Shown: positions 55,657-64,000 of the stretch, piece after piece
How positions within the stretch are numbered: the stretch's first letter is position 1
Layout: every line of letters begins with the position of its first letter
Origin: Prorocentrum cordatum
Taxonomy: Eukaryota > Sar > Dinophyceae > Prorocentrales > Prorocentraceae
Assembly (NCBI GenBank): GCA_963575745.1
Contig: CAUYUJ010017993.1
Span: 202,501-266,500 of the forward strand
DNA: 64,000 nt
Direction of reading: 5' to 3'
Notes under the pieces: model-generated
The model's input: the letters and a program-made list of their open reading frames with translations, nothing else
What the model was told of the DNA's origin: nothing
The model's database searches: none
Program-made: the position numbers and the translations under genes

Positions 55657-56880
55657 ACCTGCTTGGCACAGGGACGGAAAGCGCACCTACTTTCAAAGCG
55701 CACGGGATCGCTGGCTCGTCCGCTCTTACACCTCTTATTGACTCCCTTCCCCTCGCTCTTGTCCTATCTCAGCCTCGGAGAGTCGCGGAGCTTTCTTTGA
55801 GCGCGTTGATTGTTTTGGAGGGGGCGGTCGGGTCGCGTTGCGTTTTCCGCGTTTGGGCTGCCAGCCTTCCAGAACCCCACGTTGTCCTTGCGTGGACCGC
55901 TCGTTGTCCACGCGTTGCCGCCCGTCCCTGTGCCCTGGCTGCAAGAACTTATTACGCCGCAGCTCTCTGTTGGGAGCTTTGGTCTTATCAGCTCGATTAC
56001 GTCACCGCTCGCTCTTGGGAGCCGCGGTGCTAAGAGCCTTTGGGAGTATTATGGGCCTCTTGGGGGGCTCTTGGGGAGCCTCTTGGGTGCCTCTTGGGGA
56101 CCTTTTGGGGCTTCTCGGGGGCCTCTGGGGGCCTCCTGGGAGCTTCTGGGTGGCGGGGGTGAAGGGACTAGGCTGCCTTTGGCCGTCTTTGGGCTCTCTT
56201 GGGGGCCTCTTGGGGCCTTCTTGGGGCCGTCCTGGGGCCGTCTTGGGCCGTCTTGGCGCCTCTTGGGCCGTCTTGGCGCCTCTTGGGCCGTCTTGGCGCC
56301 CTCTTGGGCCGTTTTTGGGCCCTCTTGGGGGCATACTGGGCCTTCTTGGGGCGCTCTTAGGGGCCTCTTGGACAGTCTTGGGCGCCTCTTGGCCCGTCTT
56401 GGCGCCCTCTTGGGCTATTTTGGGGACCTCTTGGGAACATCTTGGGCCGTCTTGGGGCGGTCTTTGGGGCCTCTTGGACCGTCTTCAACGCCATGAAAGG
56501 CGAAAAGCCGTATATGCTAAAAATACACGTTTTCCTTAAGAAAATCAATGATTTTGGCCTCGTGGGGCCCTCTTTGGACGCCTCGTGGGCGCCTCCTGGG
56601 GCGTCGTGGAGGCCTCTTGGGACGTCTTGGGGCCGCCTTGGGCGGTCTTGGGCTCTCTTGGAGCGCTCTTGGGCCGTCTTGGGCGCTTCTTGGGCCGTCT
56701 TGGGCCGCCTTGGGCGCCGTCTTGGCCGCTTCTTGGGCTGTCTTAGGCGCCTAAGACGGCCCAAGAAGCGCCCAAGAAGCGTTCTCCGATGATGTCTCGA
56801 GCGAAACGCTGTTTTTAAACCCCGAAAGCCGTCCTACTCGATACAAAAACGAGGCGGGAGGGCAATTAGATCCGGGCCCG
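55657..56880 (+). repeat. family-E unit E2 (~1.2 kb)
   Basis: Starts ACCTGCTTGGCACAGGGACG and matches E1 base by base for long stretches, with small indels in the CTTGGGGCC array. Ends CGTCCTACTCGATA and GGCAATTAGATCC. Head-to-tail with E3 and E1. Confidence 0.85.
56727..56770. repeat. 44 bp palindrome in unit E2
   Basis: Same palindrome as 53552-53595. The left-arm GTCTCAGG of E1 reads GTCTTAGG here, which restores perfect pairing with CCTAAGAC. Confidence 0.85.
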
Positions 56881-56888
56881 CGAATGCC

Positions 56889-57055
56889 AACCCCCTCGAA
56901 CTCCCCCAAATCCAATTTCTTCCGACTAACGGACCGCACGCTAACGCGCGCTTTCCGTCATCCGGGTCTGGCGATGCCACCCTCGACTCGAACTCCCCCA
57001 AGTCCAATTTCTTCCGACTAACGGACCGCACGCTAACGCGCGCTTTCCGTCATCC
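56889..57055 (+). repeat. 92 bp tandem duplication
   Basis: Two copies of a unit containing CGAACTCCCCCAARTCCAAT, TTCTTCCGACTAACGGACCG and CACGCTAACGCGCGCTTTCC, offset by 92 bases. Confidence 0.9.
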
Positions 57056-57234
57056 GCCGCCCCCTGTTGATTTATCACAGGGGTGCCTGGCGTGCTAGAT
57101 CCTAGGGTTTTTGGTTTTAGCTCTTTTTCAAAAGATCCCCCTGGGGCTTGGCGTGCTGGATCCCCCTGGGGCTTCGGCACAGCCCGCTGGCCACCTTGAA
57201 GAGACCGGAAAGCACGTCTCCGTGCGCAAGACGT

Positions 57235-57855
57235 TCTCTAAGACGGCTCAAGATGTCCTTTCCGACGGCCAAGATGTCTCAAGGTGGCCCCCAAATTGCC
57301 TCCAAGATGGCCACAAGAGACCCCAACATGGCCACCAGGTACACCCAAGACGGGCCAGGATGGCCCCAAGACAGCCTACGAGGGCCCGAAAGGTCCGCAA
57401 AACGCCTCCAAGAGGCCAAAATCATTGATTCGCCCCAGGTGTTCGAAGAATTCTAGCATTTGTTTTGTGTTGTCGGCCTTCTAACGGCCCGAGATGGCCA
57501 AAGAGCACCCAAAGATCGCCTCAAGATCGCCCAAGAGGCCTCTAAGATGGCCCGAGAACGGCCCAAGAGGCCCCCACGACGGCTCCAAGACGGCGGCCGA
57601 AAAGGCCTCCAAGACGCCCAAGATGGCCTCCAAGACGGCCCTGGAACACCTCCAAAGAGCCCCAAGTCGGCCCAGAGAGGCCCCCGAGACGGCTTCCAAC
57701 GGCGTCAGAGGGGCCAGGAACACCCTAAGACGGGCAAAGAGGTCCCCGAGAAGCCCCCCAAAGGCCCCCACGAGGCCCAAGGAGGCCCCCAAGATGCCTC
57801 CAAGAGGCACCCAGGAAGCTCCCAGGAGGCCCCAAGAGTGCCCCCCAGATGCCCC
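57235..57855 (+). repeat. CCAAGANGGCC-type array 4
   Basis: Plus-orientation irregular units interrupted near 57415-57485 by unrelated AT-richer DNA. Confidence 0.85.
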
Positions 57856-57984
57856 CCCCTCCTCCTCATCATCATCACCATCATCATCGGATCATCCTGA
57901 TCTTCCCGCCAATGCTTTCATGTGTGCATGTACAACTGTATGTCCTTCTCATGGCTGCGGGTGGAAACCTGGCCCCCACAGAAG

Positions 57985-58085
57985 CCGACCAAGCCACAAC
58001 CAGGGGGCAGCTGCAATCCTACGACCCCCCCTGGGGCGGAGCCCATTAAATCGACGATCTCCCGCGCCGATGCCGACGGGCCTCC
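57985..58085 (+). mobile_element. diverged Y element, copy Y2
   Basis: Keeps GCCACAACCAGGGGGCAGCT, CTGGGGCGGAGCCCATTAAA and TCGACGATCTC in the order of Y1. The second arm is poorly kept. Confidence 0.6.
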
Positions 58086-58099
58086 CAGGGGGTAACGGA

Positions 58100-58390
58100 G
58101 GAACAAACGACGATACAACAAACCTCTCGGAGTCACGCGCGAGTGTCTCGGGTCGGCGCGCCAGGAGAGGTGGGGTCGGGCGCCGACCAGAACACTCTTG
58201 TACTGGACCACCGGCAGTATGCGCTTGTGTAGTTTCACTTGCTTCGGGGTGCGCCACCGGCGAAGGGCTGAAACAATCGTCGTTCTGAACCAGCCTCTGC
58301 GCGCTGACTTCCGAAGCCGCCTCGCACACCCTCTGCGTCCAGGCGCGTGCCGGCGCGCCGATCCGCCGCGCGCCCTCATCGCTGAGCCCC
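58100..58390 (-). other. coding-like island, minus strand
   Basis: One minus-strand frame stays open with mixed composition, including RVCEAASEVSAQRLVQNDDC. It lies between Y2 and J4 just as the island at 15556-15676 lies between Y1 and J1. No family recognised. Confidence 0.25.
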
Positions 58391-58391
58391 C

Positions 58392-58521
58392 TCGCCATCG
58401 CTCGGACGTCCCTTCCCCGTGCATCTCTTTGCTTCGTGCATACGTTGCTTCGCAAGAGGACCCAAGAGGCTCCTCGATGGTCTTCGCCGAGGAGAAGTAC
58501 ACACGTCCGAGCGATGCCAAG
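58392..58521 (+). mobile_element. family-J short element, copy J4
   Basis: TCGCCATCGCTCGGACGTCC to CACACGTCCGAGCGATGCCA; interior AGGCTCCTCGATGGTCTTCG. On the minus strand, GTGTGTAC follows the terminal repeat and CGATGGCGAG closes it. Confidence 0.82.
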
Positions 58522-58538
58522 CGATGGCGTGCTCTGTC

Positions 58539-58711
58539 TAAAACAGGGCTAGGATCGGGATAAATCGCTCCAGAGCGTTCCGGAGCGCTCTCAGAGCGTT
58601 CCGGAACGCTCTGGAGCGGCCGCGGCGCCCAATACATCCTCCAAACCCGCCGATTCTCAGAGATTTCGAGTTATCCCGATCCGATTTTGTCCCGATCTTC
58701 GTGTCGTTTTA
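58539..58711 (+). mobile_element. family-K element, copy K2 (173 bp)
   Basis: TAAAACAGGGC to GTGTCGTTTTA, so the outer six bases are inverted. Perfect 5-bp duplication CTGTC at 58534-58538 and 58712-58716. Almost identical to K1 across 21 kb. Confidence 0.93.
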
Positions 58712-58714
58712 CTG

Positions 58715-59740
58715 TCTGCAGGGGCACCTTCCCAGCTCACCCGTGCGCTGGCGAGGCAGGCGCATCTTGTCCAGCTGCGTCCAGATGCTGCGCGGCGGGG
58801 CAGCAGCCTGCCCCCGCTCCGTCCTCGGCTCGAGGGGGGGAAGGAGGACGACGTCGCCGCGGTCGCTTCGGACTCCTTTGGCCGAGGGCTCTCGCCGCCA
58901 ACGCCGGGCGCGTCTCGAACAGCTGGCCAGGATGGGCCCCAGGAGGGAGTCCGGGGACCGAGAGGGATACCTAGACCTCTGAAACACTGTGACGACCTCA
59001 ACGTTTGATTGACAAACACAACGGCCGAGAGGCGTGCAGCTTGAACAGGCGTGGCAAAGAGGATAAGAACAGGTATACGAGCGCCCGAAGGGGCGTAGAG
59101 TTTGCACGTTTGATTGTGTCTGGGCCGTTTCTTGGGCTTCCGGGAGGCCCCTCGTCGCTGCGGACGCCTTCCCTTCGAGCTGCTCGCCAGGACGCACGCT
59201 GGGGCATCCGGAATGCCATGTTTGACACCCCAGACGCAGGAAGCCTTCAACCGAAATCCGTACGCTCTTGTGATTCAGATTCTCTGCCTCTGGAGGCTGC
59301 CAGCTCGTGACTGCTGGATCGATGGTTCTCGCCGACGGCGCACCGCTGTTCCGCTGGCCCCTCCAGGGGCGCGCTCTGGACAGGATCCTGAAGCAAACTC
59401 GGGCGTCGCAGCGAGGGCCCCGCAGAAGGCCCCCCTCGAAAGGTAAAAACGAGGGAAGGGCACATCACGCTACCCGCAGGAACGATTCATAAAGAACGAA
59501 CCGGGGCTTCTGGCTACGGCGAGCCTCGGCCGTTCGGGACGACTCGGGCCCCCCCCGAACGCTCTGGGCGAGGCGCACGCTATCCCTGTGAGGCGATCCC
59601 CCCGCGGAGGTCCCATACTGTGCACGCCATCCCCTCTGGCAGGGCTTCGTCGGTGCACGCTACCACCGAGGTGGGGGATACGAATATGTGTCATAATTAA
59701 ACGTGCCAGCGGCGACACGTCGCACGCTATACATTTACAT
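58715..59740. other. unassigned GC-rich sequence
   Basis: Open frames on both strands, e.g. a minus-strand stretch around IWTQLDKMRLPRQRTGELG near 58715-58800, look protein-like but match no family I know. No repeat identified. Confidence 0.3.
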
Positions 59741-59743
59741 GCA

Positions 59744-60730
59744 CAGATACCTACCTACCTACCTACCTACCTACCTAACTACATACATACATACATTCAT
59801 ACATACATATACATACATACATATACATACACACATACATCCATACATACACACATACATACACACATACATACACACATACATACATACATATATGCAT
59901 ACATACATAGGTATATACATACATACATACATACATGCATGCATGCATGCATACATACATACATACGTACGAACGTACGTACGTACGTACGCACATACAT
60001 ACATACATACATACATACATACATACATACATACACACATACATGCATACATGCATACATGCATACATGCATACATGCATACATTCATACATGCATACAT
60101 GCATACATGCATACATCCATACATCCATACATTCATACATCCATACATACATGCATACATATACATATATATATATGCATGTATGCATACATACATACAT
60201 GCATACATACATATGTATTTTATACATATATATATGTATATGTATACATGCATGCATGCATGCATGCATACATACATACATGCATACCTACACATACATA
60301 CATACATACACACATACATACATACATACACACATACACACATACACACATACATACATACATACATACAAACATTACGTACATACACACATACATACAT
60401 ACATACATACATACATACATACGTATACACATACATGCACACATGCATACATACATACATACATCCACACATATGTACATACAGACATACATATATACAT
60501 GCATTCACACATATAAACATACACGTATACATACATGCACACACATATATACACATACATACAACCATACATACATACGTACATACATACATACAACCAT
60601 ATATACATATATGCACGTATACATCCATACATACATACAAACATACACACATCCATACATACAAACGGGCGGACGGACGGACGGATAGACATATATACAT
60701 ACACGCACATATACATGTATATATAGATAT
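59744..60730 (+). repeat. 1 kb (TACA)n array with TACC, TGCA, CGTA and GGAC variants
   Basis: Starts as (TACC)n, becomes (TACA)n with CATG, ACAC and GTAC blocks, and ends with (GGAC)n and ATAT. Plus frames read Thr-Tyr-Ile-His repeats and minus frames Cys-Met-Tyr-Val repeats, purely from composition. Confidence 0.97.
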
Positions 60731-60769
60731 ATAAGAACGTAGGCATACGTGTATAAATATGCATGCGTG

Positions 60770-60803
<34 letters not shown>
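60770..60803 (+). repeat. (TA)n microsatellite
   Basis: About 34 bases of alternating T and A. Confidence 0.95.
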
Positions 60804-60804
<1 letters not shown>

Positions 60805-60833
60805 CAGATTCAACACCATCCGTTGAACCTCTG

Positions 60834-61050
60834 CTTGGGCGCCCACGATGGGTACATGGGCACGGGAAAACGGGTACGATGCCCAACAACACATGTTATC
60901 CAAAACCGACAGCGGCCACTGTTGAGCAAGTGGTCTGTCTCACATGGACAACGTCGCCCGCCACGCCGACAGCGAGTCTCGTCAAAATGGACAGGACTGC
61001 TGTCGGCCTTCGCGCATTTCCTTTCCGAACAAATGTCGATCGTCCCGATG
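60834..61050 (+). mobile_element. family-R element, copy R3 (diverged)
   Basis: CACGGGAAAACGGGTACGATGCCCAACAACA-type left block (as GGGTACGATGCCCAACAACA), CGGCCACTGTTGAGCAAG, CGCCGACAGCGAGTC, CAAAATGGACAGGACTGCTG. Ends eroded. Confidence 0.7.
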
Positions 61051-61165
61051 GAGCCCCGTCCGTACCCTGTTCGATGCCGGGAATCGGCGCAAACGTCCGA
61101 AAGCCTCGAATTCCTTCCGCCCGAGATAAAGAAACAATATCAAGGCATGAACAAACTTGCGGAGG

Positions 61166-61305
61166 CCCGCGCATCTTGGATCTGTGCCAGACCCCATCCC
61201 AGGCGCGCGGAGCGCGCTTGGGGCGGCGCCAGAGGCGCCGCCAGGGGGCCCAGCGCCGATCCGAGAAATCCGCGTGGACTTTCGACAATGCATGTTTACG
61301 CCATT
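61166..61305 (+). mobile_element. family-H fold-back element, copy H5
   Basis: Arms GGCCCGCGCATCTTGGATCT and GATCCGAGAAATCCGCGTGG, with core AGGCGCGCGGAGCGCGCTTG then GGCGCCAGAGGCGCCGCC. Confidence 0.82.
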
Positions 61306-61397
61306 TTTCTCTTTCGAGAAAGAGCGCCCGAAAGCGTCGAACACATTCCGCCCGAAAACCTCCAGAACCCATCTCGCCTGAGGGGCAACGCTAGGTG

Positions 61398-61571
61398 GGG
61401 ACTGGCTCAGGGGGGGCAAACGTCGACCTGCAATCGGCGATGCATCGCAAATAGATCGCCGAGAAGCCCCCGATAGCGAATCCGCATCATCCCCGCTGGG
61501 TGGGGCTATCGAGTCCCTATTGGTGATCAGTGGGCAATTGGGGGTCGATGCGCTCCCCGCGCTCCCACCTC
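61398..61571 (+). mobile_element. family-W element, copy W4
   Basis: GGCTCAGGGGGGGCAAACGT, CTGCAATCGGCGATGCATCG, GATAGCGAATCCGCATCATC, GGTGGGGCTATCGAGTCC and GGGGGTCGATGCGCTCCCC. Confidence 0.7.
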
Positions 61572-61745
61572 TGAGCATATCTCTGCACTGGTCATAAATT
61601 GGCTCTCCGGCCGCCGTCTGGAACGACTCTGGCATCCCAGGCAAGCCTCCGACGAGGGTCAGCTGCTGGAGAACATCCCGATGCTCGGAAACGGCGGACG
61701 AGAACCGAGGAAGCTCCACAAGAAACTCTACAACATCCCCCCTGT
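61560..61745 (-). other. coding-like fragment next to W4
   Basis: A minus-strand frame reads VVEFLVELPRFSSAVSEHRD, then VLQQLTLVGGLPGMPESFQT and AAGEPIYDQCRDML. It has the composition of a soluble helical protein. Just after, on minus, CTCAGAG is followed by GTGGGAG, which could be a splice donor at the W4 edge. Family not recognised. Could be an exon, or a pseudogene piece like 16425-16606. Confidence 0.35.
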
Positions 61746-62229
61746 CCTTGCCCCTGGCTGGCGAACGCGCCCGGAAATTTCCAATCCCTTCCGCCCAAAC
61801 ACCAGCAGAATCATCCTTCAGCTCAGGGCTTCACGACTTCTGCCGTCCCCGGACTCGCGCTGGACCGGCCACGATTTGCTACCAATTTCCTTGGGGATCT
61901 TTCGGAGGAAGTGAGTACATGAGATCGTGGGGGAGCCCGCCTGATTGCTAGGTGCCTCGGTGTCGGGCAGGCGCGCCGGAGCACACTGTGGCTCTATCGC
62001 GTCGCGTGCCGTGACCAGTTGCGGAATCACCGCCTGCTGGCCTTGGCACAACGATCATGGGGGTACTGTGATACTTCCGTGCACCGAGGTCCCGCCAGTT
62101 TTTGATTGCGATGCTCTGATTCGGGGACCCTGATGGACTGTTGTTGTTGTTGGGGATCTTTTGGGTTAATCTGGACTTGCCCGGGTTTCCAAGGGTCCAC
62201 CACGGTTTATCTGCATCTACCTCCATTTA

Positions 62230-62451
62230 TAACAGGGGATATGTCGACCCCTATCCCAGGCTTCGTGGGGTTTCCGAATGGACCAGAAATTTGGGGCCTA
62301 ACCCTGGGATGTACGATGGGGGGGCGTCCATCCTCGACAGGGGTGCGTCCGAATAGCCCCCTCGGGATGTATCCCAAGATTCCTCCCCTTTTCTGAGCGA
62401 CCAAACTTCTCTGGCGGAAGTCGGGGATTGGGGGAGAGAAATCGCCTGCGA
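62230..62451 (+). mobile_element. family-B element, copy B3 (222 bp)
   Basis: TAACAGGGGATATGTCGACC to GAAATCGCCTGCGA. Perfect 5-bp duplication ATTTA at 62225-62229 and 62452-62456. Confidence 0.93.
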
Positions 62452-62528
62452 ATTTACCCAGCTTCGCCCCTCGATATGCCTGGGTTTCCAAGGGTCTACC
62501 ACGGTTTATCTGCATCTACCTCCATTTA

Positions 62529-62692
62529 TAAAGGGAAATTAGGACACACAAATAAATACACACAAATAAAAATAGTCCCCATATTTTCCCATATTTTCTG
62601 GGTTTTTGTCTTCCCCCCCAATTCCCATATTTCCCCATATTTTCCTGGGAATCAAGGATTAATTGTGTCTGTGTGTTTTTTTCCCCTCCTGA
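62529..62692 (+). mobile_element. family-A element, copy A5 (164 bp)
   Basis: TAAAGGGAAATTAGGACACA to TTTTTCCCCTCCTGA. Perfect 5-bp duplication ATTTA at 62524-62528 and 62693-62697. Confidence 0.93.
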
Positions 62693-62730
62693 ATTTACCC
62701 AGCTTCGCCCCTCGATTGCCGACAACAAAA

Positions 62731-62860
62731 TCGCCACGCCCTCGGACGCCCATCCCCCGTGGCCGTGTCGGTTTCCTGCGCGCCGCTGTCGCAAGATGAC
62801 CCCAAAAATGCTCCTCGCGGGCCCTCGCCAGGGAGAAATCCACACCTCCGAACGATGCCA
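62731..62860 (+). mobile_element. family-J short element, copy J5 (diverged)
   Basis: TCGCCACGCCCTCGGACGCC to CACACCTCCGAACGATGCCA. Interior AAATGCTCCTCGCGGGCCCT. Confidence 0.65.
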
Positions 62861-62989
62861 GCAGAGCGTGTCTTTTTTTTGGGACTCGGGCGAGTTTGCT
62901 TGCATGGCGTTCCCCCCCCCCACCTCCCCACCCCCTCGCCCCTCTTCAAGCGAACACTAGCGTGCAAGTGCCTCTCGACTGGCGTGATT

Positions 62990-63050
62990 TCCCCGCCCCC
63001 CCCCCCCCCCCGGGGCTTGCTTCAGGCTCCCCCCCCCCCCCGTCCACGCA
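62990..63050 (+). repeat. poly-C runs
   Basis: Two runs of ten or more C separated by about 25 bases. Confidence 0.9.
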
Positions 63051-63054
63051 ACTA

Positions 63055-63370
63055 AACTTGCCAGAATCTAAGACAAAACAGGCTCAAATTGTGGGTTCCT
63101 CTCGCCCGCCCCGGCGCGGCCGTCCTCGCCGCCGAGGCGCGCCGCCCGCCCTCCGCGCGGCGCCCGCGGCCGGCGGCGCCTCGGCGCGGGGGCTCCCCGG
63201 CGGCCGTGTGGGGGCGGCCTGCTGGGGATCGGGGCGTCGCTGTGGCAGCAAGCGGGGGGGGGGGAGCTCGGGGCCCAAGGAGAGGCTCCTCCTGCAGCTC
63301 CCCTTCTCAGTTACTTGGTTATGCGGGCGGGTTCTCCTGACGAGAGGCGGCGGCCTCTGCAACTCCCCCT
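63055..63370. other. unassigned GC-rich sequence
   Basis: No recognisable domain or repeat. CGCCGCC-rich. Confidence 0.3.
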
Positions 63371-63375
63371 CTTTG

Positions 63376-63598
63376 TTTTCCTCCTCCTCCTCCTCCTCCT
63401 CCTCCTCCTCCTCCTCCTCCCCCTCCTCCTCCCCCTCCTCCCCCTCCTCCTCCTCCTCCTCCTCCTCCTCTTCCTCCTCTCCTCCTCCTCCTCCTCCTCC
63501 TCCTCCTCCTCCCCCTCCTCCTCCTCCTCCTCCTCCTCCTCCTCCTCCTCCTCCTCCTCCTCCTCCTCCTCCTCCTCCTCCTCCTCCTCGTTTTCCCC
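63376..63598 (+). repeat. (CTC)n array
   Basis: Over 200 bases of CTC. Followed by an AT-rich TTATTATT-type stretch to about 63750. Confidence 0.95.
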
Positions 63599-63747
63599 TT
63601 CCTTCCTTCTCCTCCTCCTCCTCCTCCTCTTATTGTTATTATTAATGTAATGATTGTTCGTCATATTCTTCTTATTCTTATTCTGATGCGTCTGTTTGTT
63701 CTTCTTATTAGTATTATTATTCATATTATTTTCTTATTCTTATTATT

Positions 63748-64000
63748 TTTCCTCCTCCTCCATCCTCCTCCTCCTCCTCCTCCTCCTCCTCCTCCCCCTC
63801 CTCCTCCTCCTCCTCCTCTCCTCTCTCCTCCTCCTCCTCCTCCTCCTCCTCCTCCTCCTCTCCTCCTTCCTCCTCCCTCCTCCTCCTCCTCCGTTCCCTC
63901 CGTTTCTTCCTCCTCCTCCTCCTCCTCCTCCTCCTCCTCCTCCTCCTCCTCCTCCCCCTCTTCCTCCTCCTCCTCCCCCTCTTCCTCCTCCTGCGCCGCG
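63748..64000 (+). repeat. (CTC)n array running to the window edge
   Basis: CTC triplets with TTC and CCC variants, open at the right boundary. Confidence 0.95.

Larger units (their letters stand above)
62178..62719 (+). repeat. 72 bp host repeat, two tandem copies, each holding a different element
   Basis: Both copies carry GGGTTTCCAAGGGTC, CCACGGTTTATCTGCATCTA, CCTCCATTTA and then, after the inserted element, ATTTACCCAGCTTCGCCCCT. Copy 1 holds B3 and copy 2 holds A5, both at the same ATTTA. Removing B3 and one duplication leaves a period of 72 bases. Confidence 0.9.

Noticed and set aside
59588-60892. Very long Thr/Tyr/Ile/His and Cys/Met/Tyr frames
   Set aside because: Direct translations of the TACA tetranucleotide array in all frames.

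Overview
The window looks like nuclear DNA of a eukaryote with a very large, GC-rich, gene-poor genome. I could not support a single intact protein-coding gene, tRNA, rRNA or CRISPR array. The best lineage clue is a decayed LINE on the minus strand at about 19.4-26.7 kb. It carries remnants of an ORF1-like protein, an endonuclease (EN), a reverse transcriptase (RT) and an RNase H whose motifs resemble dinoflagellate LINEs. That assignment rests on recalled family motifs plus the overall genome style, so 'dinoflagellate-like protist' is moderately likely, not proven.

Layout. 1-5 kb: degraded short elements, a 0.47 kb CTC array and a large fold-back element. 5-8 kb: a GAT array, a CCAAGANGGCC-type array and a short hairpin element. 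8-15 kb: GC-rich unassigned DNA with 170-190 bp elements, a 53 bp minisatellite, CTC arrays and a nested composite element. 15-19 kb: coding-like scraps between short elements, then long GGA arrays. 19-27 kb: the LINE relic, broken by a GATCG minisatellite, a GA microsatellite and a short element. 27-36 kb: GGA, CTG and GAT arrays, a period-5 array and more short elements. 36-47 kb: the densest cluster of short elements. 44-57 kb: long degenerate CCAAGANGGCC arrays, inside two ~1 kb elements and inside a head-to-tail array of three ~1.2-1.9 kb units that includes a 1.2 kb CTC array. 57-64 kb: further short elements, a 1 kb TACA array, and a terminal CTC array that runs off the window.

Main observation. 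Hand alignment of the ends of many short (117-222 bp) non-coding elements shows one shared insertion signature. At least eleven families unrelated in sequence begin with T, end with A and are flanked by 5-bp direct repeats of the target. I count 19 copies with perfect 5-bp duplications and 4 with one mismatch. No transposase for them is visible here. Two different families occupy the same ATTTA target in adjacent copies of a 72 bp host repeat near 62.2-62.7 kb. One element is nested in another at 38.5 kb, and one carries a 407 bp insert at 13.0-13.6 kb. I read this as several non-autonomous families probably moved by one unseen enzyme.

The remaining long open frames lie in triplet arrays or GC-rich repeats and are not treated as genes. 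A few short islands with protein-like composition are recorded at low confidence as possible exons or pseudo-exons.
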